A stretch of DNA of 6,901 nucleotides from Clostridia bacterium (GTDB taxonomy: Bacteria > Bacillota > DULZ01), in contig JAAYOX010000004.1 in the NCBI GenBank assembly GCA_012520135.1, forward strand, positions 1 to 6,901, read 5' to 3'. The notes under the pieces were generated by a model, which had not been told where the DNA came from, made no database searches, and was given only the letters and a program-made list of their open reading frames with translations. Within the stretch, counting starts at the first letter, position 1. The number at the start of each line of letters is the position of its first letter. The translations under genes were made by a program, and so were the position numbers. Below are positions 1 to 5,064 of this stretch, piece after piece.

Positions 1-957
1 CACTACGCCTCCGAGGATACCTCCCAATACTGCCAAGACGAGAGCCTGGGTAACTGTCCAAGGATCATTAAAAGCAAAAGGTGCCAATAGTCCGGGGATG
101 GGGGCAGCTGTGCCCGGAGCGTTGTTGACGATACCCAAAGCGGCGGCTGCCATGCCTGCTAACCCTCCGCCCAGAAAATTCGAGCCGTAAACTGGAATAG
201 GATTAGTTGTAATGATTTCAGTTTGGGTAAGGGGCTCGATCATAACGCCCATTATGTTTCCTTTGTGACCAAGTTTTAATCGATAAAAGACGATGCCGTT
301 GGTAAAGGAGCCGCCAACACAAGCAACAGCAGCGATCCCCATGGGCAGACCGGTAAGGCCGAGCATTGCGGTAAGAGCCATGGAACTCAGGGGAGAAGAA
401 CAAATGATTTTAATCAGGCCACCAAGGAGGAATCCCATTAACAGGGGAGACTGATCCGCAGCAGCCAGGATTACATTGCCGATTTGGGCCAAAGCCAGAT
501 CTACACCCGGCGTCACCAGCTGGGCAATAAAACGCCCAAGTGGAGCCAGGACCAGTACGGTAGCAATCAGATTTATGCCTGAAGGCAGTTTCTCATCAAG
601 TTTAGGTGCGATCAATCCTACCAGGTAACCGATAATAAAGCCAGGAAGGATGCCCATTCCGGCCAGCGGCAATCCTGCTGCCAAAGCATAAACGGGCTGC
701 ACTCCCATCGCAATGGCTACCAGGGCCGCGGCTGCAGTACCACTAAGGTCCCCTGCCGTCATGCCTACTTCCCCCAAAAAGGAGATGCCCAGAAAAGAGC
801 CAAAAATGTACTTGTAAATGGCTTCTACCAGAAAACTGGCTACAGCGGCGCCGGCCAGTCCGGCCATAGCCTTTTGCCCTTTAGGGGCTTTAAAACTGAA
901 GAGAGAAAAAGCTGCCAGAGCTACAATCAACAAACCGGTTCCTTTTAAGATTGCCAT
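1..957 (-). CDS. PTS_EIIC_2 / PfoR-like membrane protein, 3' end outside window
   Basis: The reading frame is open from an ATG at 957 leftward through base 1, giving 319 residues without a stop; family members are about 340 residues, so little is missing. The protein is very hydrophobic, Ala/Gly/Leu-rich, with roughly eight to ten membrane segments, and carries the family-like motifs KAPKG (23-27), SFLVEA (41-46) and EPLTQTEIIT (241-250) followed by NPIPVYGSN. This resembles the stand-alone EIIC-like family (PTS_EIIC_2) that includes the clostridial 'regulatory protein PfoR'; the resemblance is by recall, not by search. No EIIA, EIIB or HPr-type partner is visible, so sugar phosphotransfer is unproven and the substrate unknown. 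The start is supported by a GGAGGTG ribosome site at 964-970, six bases upstream. The gene lies downstream of the ABC importer operon but is separated from it by a strong terminator, so it is probably transcribed on its own. Confidence 0.8.
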   Translation of the reverse strand, partial: MAILKGTGLLIVALAAFSLFSFKAPKGQKAMAGLAGAAVASFLVEAIYKYIFGSFLGISFLGEVGMTAGDLSGTAAAALVAIAMGVQPVYALAAGLPLAGMGILPGFIIGYLVGLIAPKLDEKLPSGINLIATVLVLAPLGRFIAQLVTPGVDLALAQIGNVILAAADQSPLLMGFLLGGLIKIICSSPLSSMALTAMLGLTGLPMGIAAVACVGGSFTNGIVFYRLKLGHKGNIMGVMIEPLTQTEIITTNPIPVYGSNFLGGGLAGMAAAALGIVNNAPGTAAPIPGLLAPFAFNDPWTVTQALVLAVLGGILGGVV

Positions 958-999
958 GAAACCCACCTCCGGATTGGTTAAATCCTTCTTTGTTTAACT

Positions 1000-1008
1000 A
1001 GTGTAACA
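1000..1008 (-). promoter_or_regulatory. Possible extended -10 promoter element of the PTS_EIIC_2-like gene
   Basis: On the minus strand TGT-TACACT fits an extended -10 (TGn plus a 4/6 match to TATAAT) and would start transcription about 36 bases before the ATG. No convincing -35 is found at 16-18 bp. A second option is TTGAAA at about 1044-1049 with a poor -10 (GAGACT). Some promoter is expected here because the upstream operon ends in a terminator, but this assignment is weak. Confidence 0.3.
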
Positions 1009-1068
1009 GGCGAGTCTCAGGAATCTTCAGTAAGTTTCAAAAAGAAATGGAATAATTTCTCACTGGAT

Positions 1069-1103
1069 AATAAAAAAGAGCCGGCTTTTAAGAAAGGCAG
1101 CTC
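1069..1103 (-). terminator. Rho-independent terminator of the lysine ABC operon
   Basis: On the minus strand, 14 bases after the ATPase stop, an 11-position stem forms between GAGCTGCCTTT (1103-1093) and AAAGCCGGCTC (1088-1078). It has one C/C mismatch, one G-U pair and a CTTA tetraloop. TTTTTTATT follows at once. This is a canonical intrinsic terminator and separates the importer operon from the membrane protein gene downstream. Confidence 0.9.
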
Positions 1104-1117
1104 CTTGTATCTCACGT

Positions 1118-1855
1118 TTATTGATTTAGGGTACGCTTCAAAAATTCCCTGGTCCGTTCCTGGATGGGACTATTGAAAATTTGTTCCGGCGGGCCTTCCT
1201 CAGCAATTACGCCTTGATCCATGAAGACAACCCGGTCGGATACTTCTTTAGCAAATCCCATTTCGTGAGTAACTACCAGCATGGTCAGCCCGGATTCAGC
1301 CAGTTCTTTCATAACCTTGAGGACTTCCCCCACCATCTCGGGATCCAGTGCAGAGGTGGGCTCGTCAAAAAGCATCACATCGGGTTCCATGGAAAGGGCG
1401 CGGGCAATTGCTACCCGTTGCTTTTGTCCCCCGGATAACTGCTTGGGCTTTGCATGGATATATTGTTCCATACCCACTACCCGCAAGTACTTCATGGCTA
1501 CCTCTTCTGCTTCGGCTCTGGAACGCTTCAGCAATTTGACTTGTCCTACCACACAATTACTCAGTGCATTATGGTTATTGAACAAATTGAACTGTTGGAA
1601 GACCATTCCCAGCTTTTGGCGATATTGATAGACATTGTGTTTGTCATCTAAAATATTTTTGCCTTTGTAGATAATCCGGCCGCCGGTAGGCTTTTCCAAC
1701 AGGTTAATACAGCGGAGAAGGGTAGATTTGCCGGAACCGGAGGAGCCGATAATACAAACTACTTCGCCTTTGTGAACGGAAAAATTAATATCTTTCAAGA
1801 CCTCGTTATCACCGAAGCGTTTGTTTAAGTGTTGAACTTCAATGATTTTTTCCAA
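1118..1855 (-). CDS. Polar amino acid ABC transporter ATPase, predicted lysine importer
   Basis: This is the cytoplasmic nucleotide-binding subunit that powers amino acid import. All diagnostic motifs are present in 245 residues, the usual length for the GlnQ/HisP class: Walker A GSSGSGKST (37-45), Q-loop with Q87/Q88 in MVFQQFNLF, signature LSGGQ (140-144), Walker B MLFDEPTSALD (161-171, catalytic E165) and H-loop His197 in VVTHE. The start codon is TTG, chosen because the N-terminus MEKIIEVQHL is the normal ATPase beginning and GGAGG (1863-1867) lies seven bases upstream; no ATG is available near it. It is the last gene of the operon, 15 bases after the permease stop, and is followed by a terminator. 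Family assignment is certain; lysine specificity is inferred only from the riboswitch at the head of the operon. Confidence 0.95.
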   Translation of the reverse strand: MEKIIEVQHLNKRFGDNEVLKDINFSVHKGEVVCIIGSSGSGKSTLLRCINLLEKPTGGRIIYKGKNILDDKHNVYQYRQKLGMVFQQFNLFNNHNALSNCVVGQVKLLKRSRAEAEEVAMKYLRVVGMEQYIHAKPKQLSGGQKQRVAIARALSMEPDVMLFDEPTSALDPEMVGEVLKVMKELAESGLTMLVVTHEMGFAKEVSDRVVFMDQGVIAEEGPPEQIFNSPIQERTREFLKRTLNQ

Positions 1856-1862
1856 AGCTTCT

Positions 1863-1867
1863 CCTCC
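1863..1867 (-). promoter_or_regulatory. Strong Shine-Dalgarno that sets the TTG start of the ATPase
   Basis: The minus strand between the permease stop and the ATPase carries two overlapping purine-rich cores, AGGAGG (1872-1867) and GGAGG (1867-1863). The second is seven bases before TTG at 1855, an ideal distance. The first overlaps the permease stop codon, which suggests translational coupling. A strong site is typical compensation for a weak TTG start. Confidence 0.8.
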
Positions 1868-1870
1868 CTC

Positions 1871-2635
1871 CTACTTGGTTTTTTGGTCAAGCCGTAATAG
1901 GTCTTCCGGAGTTGCTACCTGCATTTGATTCAGGGTAAAGGTTTCCGGCCCGTCCATTCTTCTTTCGATGTAACGGAGAATCCTTGTTACGGTAAAGGTC
2001 ATAATGAAATAAATGATACAGGCGATAAAGAAGGCCTCAAAATACCTGAAGTTGTTACCGGCAATGGATTTAGTCTGAAAATAAAGTTCAGTGACGGAAA
2101 TAACGTTAAGGACGGACGTATCTTTAATATTGATAACGAACTCATTGCCCGTGGCGGGAAGAATGTTGCGAATGGCTTGTGGTAATACCACATTAGTCAT
2201 GGTTTGAATGTGGTTCATACCGATGGCATGAGCAGCTTCAAACTGTCCTTTATCAACAGAAATAATTCCTCCCCGGACGATTTCAGCCATGTAGGCACCT
2301 GTATTAATGGAAACGACAAATATTGCTGCAAATAAGCGATTCATATGAATATCGAAGGCTATCGCTGCTCCGTAGAAAATGACCATCGCCTGAACGATCA
2401 TTGGGGTGCCCCGGAAGAACTCGATGTAAGCGGCCAGCAACCCATTGATCACTTTGAGCAGGATCCTTTTAGCTCCTCGCTCCGGTACCGGAACAGTACG
2501 TATAACGCCAATTACAAGACCGATCAATGAACCGATGAGAGTCCCGATAATAGAAATAAAAAGAGTGATTCCGGCACCTCGTATGAACATAGGCCAATAT
2601 TCGGTTATGATCCGGACAAACCATTCTGAACTCAT
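1871..2635 (-). CDS. Polar amino acid ABC transporter permease, predicted lysine importer
   Basis: This is the membrane channel subunit of the HisM/GlnP class. It has 254 residues, with hydrophobic segments at about 20-45, 65-95, 100-122 and 198-220. RGTP at 75-78 is the usual pre-helix motif of this class. The EAA-type coupling loop, which docks on the ATPase, runs about 131-161 (QFEAAHAIGM... to LPQAIRNILP). Only one permease gene is present, so the channel is probably a homodimer. The hydrophilic C-terminus (about 225-254) is somewhat longer than in many relatives. The ATG at 2635 follows AAGGGGA with a spacing suited to initiation. It lies 93 bases downstream of the binding-protein gene, and that gap holds a long hairpin. 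The substrate assignment comes from the operon's lysine riboswitch, not from this sequence. Confidence 0.94.
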   Translation of the reverse strand: MSSEWFVRIITEYWPMFIRGAGITLFISIIGTLIGSLIGLVIGVIRTVPVPERGAKRILLKVINGLLAAYIEFFRGTPMIVQAMVIFYGAAIAFDIHMNRLFAAIFVVSINTGAYMAEIVRGGIISVDKGQFEAAHAIGMNHIQTMTNVVLPQAIRNILPATGNEFVINIKDTSVLNVISVTELYFQTKSIAGNNFRYFEAFFIACIIYFIMTFTVTRILRYIERRMDGPETFTLNQMQVATPEDLLRLDQKTK

Positions 2636-2674
2636 TATTTTCCCCTTTCAATACTGCAATAGTTGAACCTACCA

Positions 2675-2714
2675 TTGCAAAACCGACTGCATTGGAATGT
2701 AGCCGGTTTTGCAA
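2675..2714 (-). repeat. Intercistronic 14-bp hairpin between binding-protein and permease genes
   Basis: TTGCAAAACCGGCT (2714-2701, minus strand) pairs with AGTCGGTTTTGCAA (2688-2675) over 14 positions around a 12-base loop. One pair is G-U on the minus-strand RNA; on the plus strand the same position would be a C/A mismatch, so the structure fits leftward transcription. The loop can add three pairs (CAT/ATG) after one mismatch. The 3' side runs into TGGTAGG, not a T-run, so it is not a standard terminator. It begins 14 bases after the binding-protein stop. Such hairpins after binding-protein genes usually protect the upstream message and raise the ratio of binding protein to permease; that role is inferred here. 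Confidence 0.85.
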
Positions 2715-2728
2715 AGTAACTACAGGTT

Positions 2729-3568
2729 TTAGTTTGATGCAGGTTGGTTTTTAATGGCTTCGTCCATGATTGCAACCCGCTCTTCTTCAGAAATGCCTTT
2801 TAAAATTTCATTGATTTTATCGGTCAAGTCGCTGCCTTTTCTAAGGCCAACTGCAATGGCTGTATCATCAGGGGAAGTTACAAATCCATCCTCGAATTCT
2901 ACCAATTTGAAGTCGGGGTTGGCAGCTTCGGCACTGACGGCTTCCGGACGTTCTGAAACATAACCGTCAATCATACCCGATTGCAAAGCTACCCGCATGG
3001 CCGGGAAGTTATCCATAGCAGCCTCTTTAATCACACCGTCAATTTGGTCGATTACACTGTAATGGAAGGTATTAAGCTGGGCAGTAATTTTGGCACCTTT
3101 AAAATCTTGGATAGAGGTGGCGTTTTCATATTGGCTGCCTCTTTTTACTACCATTACCAGATCAGATTTATAGTAGATATCAGAAAAATCAATGGTTTCT
3201 TTCCGCTCTTCGGTGGGTGACATCCCGGCGATGATGGCATCGATTTTCCCGGAGGTTAAAGAGGGGGTAAGCCCGTCCCACTCAGTTTTAACAATTACCA
3301 GTTCTTTACCTAGACCTTCGGCAATTCGCTTAGCAATTTCCACGTCATAGCCGCCTGCATATTCCGGGCTGCCGTCGATGGGTACTGCGCCGTTTTCAGG
3401 TCCTATTTGGGTCCAGTTGAAAGGCGGGTAATCTGCTTCCATGCCGACTCTAAAAACATCCGATTCGCCGGAGTCACCGGAGCCGCCTGAGCCACCGGAA
3501 CCGCAACCCGCAACCAAGAACATCCCCACTAAGGCCACAGCAATCAATAAGGATAATTTCTTTTTCAT
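2729..3568 (-). CDS. Amino acid ABC transporter substrate-binding lipoprotein, predicted lysine-binding
   Basis: This is a family 3 extracellular solute-binding protein (SBP_bac_3), 279 residues. It begins with a lipoprotein signal peptide: KKK, a hydrophobic core, and lipobox V19-A20-G21-C22, so it is anchored to the outer face of the membrane. A Gly/Ser/Asp-rich linker (23-37) precedes the first lobe (FRVGMEADYPPFNW, 39-52; GGYDVEIAKRIAEGLG, 72-87). SPTEERKETIDFS (117-129) contains R122, the position that binds the ligand alpha-carboxylate in this family. D201 in IDGYVSERP corresponds to the Asp that holds the alpha-amino group, so an alpha-amino acid ligand is expected. The start at 3568 follows a GAGAGGG-type ribosome site. 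It is the first gene of the operon and lies directly behind a lysine riboswitch, which makes lysine the best ligand prediction; arginine, ornithine or histidine cannot be excluded from sequence alone. Confidence 0.95.
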   Translation of the reverse strand: MKKKLSLLIAVALVGMFLVAGCGSGGSGGSGDSGESDVFRVGMEADYPPFNWTQIGPENGAVPIDGSPEYAGGYDVEIAKRIAEGLGKELVIVKTEWDGLTPSLTSGKIDAIIAGMSPTEERKETIDFSDIYYKSDLVMVVKRGSQYENATSIQDFKGAKITAQLNTFHYSVIDQIDGVIKEAAMDNFPAMRVALQSGMIDGYVSERPEAVSAEAANPDFKLVEFEDGFVTSPDDTAIAVGLRKGSDLTDKINEILKGISEEERVAIMDEAIKNQPASN

Positions 3569-3621
3569 TGTTAAACCCTCTCCCTTTTTGTTCCATTATT
3601 GTTTGTTTTAAAAACACCCGG

Positions 3622-3655
3622 AAACAAAACTAGACCTGAGACGGTTCCCAGGTCT
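3622..3655 (-). terminator. Intrinsic terminator of the lysine riboswitch expression platform
   Basis: On the minus strand AGACCTGGGA (3655-3646) pairs with TCTCAGGTCT (3641-3632), ten pairs with one G-U, around the loop ACCG. AGTTTTGTTT follows. It lies 35 bases downstream of the aptamer's P1 helix and about 50 bases before the first start codon, the position expected for lysine-dependent premature termination. I could not identify by eye the antiterminator pairing that would form without lysine. Confidence 0.85.
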
Positions 3656-3690
3656 TTAAATCTTTCCCCAAAATACCCTCCTTTTCCCAT

Positions 3691-3871
3691 GACGAGATAG
3701 CGCAACTCAATAGGCCGGGACGCTTATTGAGACAATCCTGCAGTTCTTCACTACAGGATCAGCAAATAATACTGAGCGTATTAATTTGCTTCGGCGACAT
3801 TTCCTTCTCCTAATTATCATCACTGCTCCCGCTCCAAAAAGGACTAATAAATGCCGCGCCTCTACCTCACC
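3691..3871 (-). promoter_or_regulatory. Lysine riboswitch (L-box) aptamer
   Basis: The 181-base minus-strand element has the lysine riboswitch core sequences in the right order: TAGAGGCGC after P1, GTCGCCGAAGC (3798-3788), TATTATTTGCTG, GGATTGTC and GCTATCTC at the 3' end. The helices can be laid out: P1 3862-3871/3691-3700 (ten pairs, some G-U); P2 3849-3857/3794-3802 (nine pairs, one G-U); P3 3778-3789/3762-3772; P4 3750-3759/3735-3744; P5 3725-3731/3706-3712. A GTGATGA stretch in the P2 arm resembles the kink-turn region of this class. The G-U pairs are valid only on the minus-strand RNA. It sits between a sigma-A promoter and an intrinsic terminator. In known examples lysine binding stabilises P1 and favours termination, so the importer operon should be off at high lysine. 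Confidence 0.95.
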
Positions 3872-3883
3872 TAAAATGTGAGG
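3865..3883 (-). repeat. Alternative hairpin overlapping the 5' strand of riboswitch helix P1
   Basis: The minus strand reads CCTCAC (3883-3878), a seven-base loop, then GTGAGG (3870-3865). The second arm is also most of the P1 5' strand (GGTGAGGTAG, 3871-3862). The hairpin is a perfect 6-bp repeat lying within the transcript just after the predicted start site. It could delay or compete with P1 formation; whether it does so is inference. Confidence 0.6.
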
Positions 3884-3902
3884 ATATATTCAATTACCTA
3901 AG

Positions 3903-3931
3903 AGTCTACATTACGGTTAGACATCTGTCAA
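3903..3931 (-). promoter_or_regulatory. Sigma-A promoter of the lysine ABC operon
   Basis: On the minus strand a perfect TTGACA (3931-3926) is followed after exactly 17 bases by TAGACT (3908-3903, 4/6 to TATAAT). Transcription would start near 3896, about 25 bases before riboswitch helix P1. The position fits a leader of about 330 bases ahead of the binding-protein gene. Confidence 0.8.
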
Positions 3932-4031
3932 CAGTTATCGCCTGATTGTTTTAATCTTCGTCAATGGCAGAAGCATCTTTCACCGGTTTTGCGGGAGGAT
4001 TGGGGGAGCATATCAATTGTGACTTTCATAG

Positions 4032-4060
4032 TTGAGCGAGGGGCATAGTTTAGCTATACT
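4032..4060 (+). promoter_or_regulatory. Sigma-A promoter of mobB
   Basis: TTGAGC (4032-4037, 4/6) and TATACT (4055-4060, 5/6) are separated by 17 bases. The predicted start is near 4067, giving a leader of about 48 bases, too short for a known molybdenum cofactor riboswitch. It is divergent from the importer promoter, with about 100 bases between the two -35 elements. The remaining bases in that gap (3932-4031) show no clear feature. Confidence 0.65.
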
Positions 4061-4114
4061 GATCATAAGAGCAGCGTGTCTTAATTATGTTGCAAACGTG
4101 AAAGGGATGAAAAT

Positions 4115-4615
4115 ATGAATATGGTTCCACTGGTCTGCATAGTGTCCGGTCGTTCGGGAACAGGTAAAACTACTTTTATGGAAAAACTGGTTGAGGAATT
4201 AGTGGGACGAGGATATAGGATAGGGGCAATCAAAAGCGATGCCCATGGTTTTGAGATCGATGTGCCGGGTAAGGACAGTTGGCGCTTCACTAAAGCGGGA
4301 GCCAAAGTTACTGCCATTGTTGGTCCAAACAAATTTGCCCTGGTGGAAGAAACCAGGGAGAAAAAAAGTTTGGATGAGGTTGCCGCGTTGATGCAGGGTG
4401 TGGATCTTATTTTGGTTGAGGGCTACAAAACCGCCGAGAAACCGCGGATCGAGATTGTCCGGGCCGAAAAAAGCAGGGAGGTGGTTTCGTCACCGGAATA
4501 CCTGTTGGCTGTGGTGACGGATGTGCCGGATCTTGCCGTTCCGGTTCCCAAGTTCTCTCTGGATGATTACCCGGGGGTAGCAGATTTTATTATCAGCCAG
4601 TTTCCGGGACTGTGA
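4115..4615 (+). CDS. mobB: MobB, molybdopterin dinucleotide biosynthesis adaptor (P-loop GTPase-like)
   Basis: MobB is a small cytoplasmic P-loop protein that binds GTP and assists MobA in attaching a nucleotide to molybdopterin. The 166 residues include Walker A GRSGTGKTT (12-20), the conserved KSDAHGFEID segment (40-49, H44 and D49), PGKDSWR (51-57) followed by AGA (61-63), and the Walker B-like region DLILVEGYK (97-105). Length and motif order fit the family. The start at 4115 has AAGGGA (4102-4107) seven bases upstream; the next Met, two codons in, would be too far from it. It has its own promoter and terminator and so is probably monocistronic. Its neighbour is a molybdoenzyme of the MOP type, whose cofactor in D. 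gigas carries cytosine, not guanine. MobB here may therefore assist a MocA-type cytidylyltransferase; no mobA or mocA lies in the window. Confidence 0.93.
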   Translation: MNMVPLVCIVSGRSGTGKTTFMEKLVEELVGRGYRIGAIKSDAHGFEIDVPGKDSWRFTKAGAKVTAIVGPNKFALVEETREKKSLDEVAALMQGVDLILVEGYKTAEKPRIEIVRAEKSREVVSSPEYLLAVVTDVPDLAVPVPKFSLDDYPGVADFIISQFPGL

Positions 4616-4636
4616 TTTCAGTCCTACAATATCTTT

Positions 4637-4704
4637 ACCGATCCAAATGCCCACTGTTTTTGTGCTGGCGAAATGCTCATGGGCTGTATACGGATCGGTT
4701 TTTT
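4637..4704 (+). terminator. Terminator after mobB, unusually long loop
   Basis: ACCGATCC (4637-4644) pairs perfectly with GGATCGGT (4692-4699), which runs into six T (4699-4704). The enclosed 47 bases hold a second five-pair helix, GCCCA (4649-4653) with TGGGC (4680-4684). It begins 21 bases after the mobB stop. The T-run after a strong stem indicates a rho-independent terminator, but the long, partly structured loop is atypical; a small structured RNA ending in a terminator is an alternative. Confidence 0.75.
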
Positions 4705-5064
4705 GTTGACTGTTGAAATAATCATTGAAGAATGGTCGAAGGGTCCCCGGAGGATGTAGATTTATGAAAAAAATTTGATAACCCCGACTTGTCTGGCAGG
4801 TAATATAAGTTTTTTGAAGAATTTTAACAATACGATGTTACAACAATCAAGTGAAATATTTCGCTATAGTTTAAATTTAGTTTCCTTCCGGTTTTGATTT
4901 GGTAAATGATTATTTGTTTAGCTACTACGGGTCTACCCTAGATTGATTAATGATACTTTTTGGGACCGCTGCATCGTACTCTGCTTAGTGCTTAGACCCA
5001 TGGAAAGGGCGACTAAATTCAAGGTTTACCTTGAATTTAAATAAAACAAAAGGAGCTGAGGAGA
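4705..5064 (+). other. Non-coding upstream region of the aldehyde oxidoreductase gene
   Basis: This 360-bp AT-rich gap has no supported gene. A weak promoter candidate is TTGACT (4706-4711), 16 bp, AAGAAT (4728-4733); isolated -10-like boxes occur at 4804-4809 (TATAAG) and 4865-4870 (TATAGT) without good -35 partners. Structural elements are a 10-bp palindrome GAAATATTTC near 4853-4862, a distant complementary pair GGGTCTA (4929-4935) with TAGACCC (4993-4999), and a strong inverted repeat at 5014-5039. The promoter is therefore not located with confidence, and a structured leader RNA is possible. Confidence 0.6.
5014..5039 (+). repeat. Perfect 11-bp inverted repeat just before the ribosome binding site
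   Basis: TAAATTCAAGG (5014-5024) and CCTTGAATTTA (5029-5039) are perfect complements around TTTA. The second arm ends eight bases before the ribosome site AAAAGGAG (5048-5055). No T-run follows on either strand, so it is not a terminator. It may be a 26-bp operator for a dimeric regulator or an RNA hairpin affecting translation or message stability; the sequence does not decide between these. Confidence 0.85.

Noticed and set aside
218..403. 61-codon open frame on the plus strand or antisense within the membrane protein gene
   Set aside because: It overlaps the continuous 319-codon membrane protein frame and has no domain features.
3604..3616. 13-bp palindrome TGTTTTAAAAACA in the importer leader
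   Set aside because: It is low-complexity A/T sequence with a one-base centre and likely arises by chance next to the terminator tail.
3622..3900. T-box leader upstream of the importer operon
   Set aside because: No T-box consensus is present, whereas the lysine riboswitch core and all five helices are.
4067..4114. Molybdenum cofactor riboswitch before mobB
   Set aside because: The predicted leader is only about 48 bases and shows no multi-helix structure.
4081..4332. 83-codon open frame on the minus strand overlapping mobB
   Set aside because: It is antisense to the P-loop region of mobB, which has clear family motifs; its composition is that of a shadow frame.
4764..4778. Tiny frame MKKI behind GGAGG (4749-4753)
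   Set aside because: Four codons with no supporting context; the ribosome site spacing is acceptable but a leader peptide cannot be supported.
4705..5064. Sigma-54 promoter before mop
   Set aside because: GG and GC pairs such as those near 4962-4972 do not have the required -24/-12 spacing.
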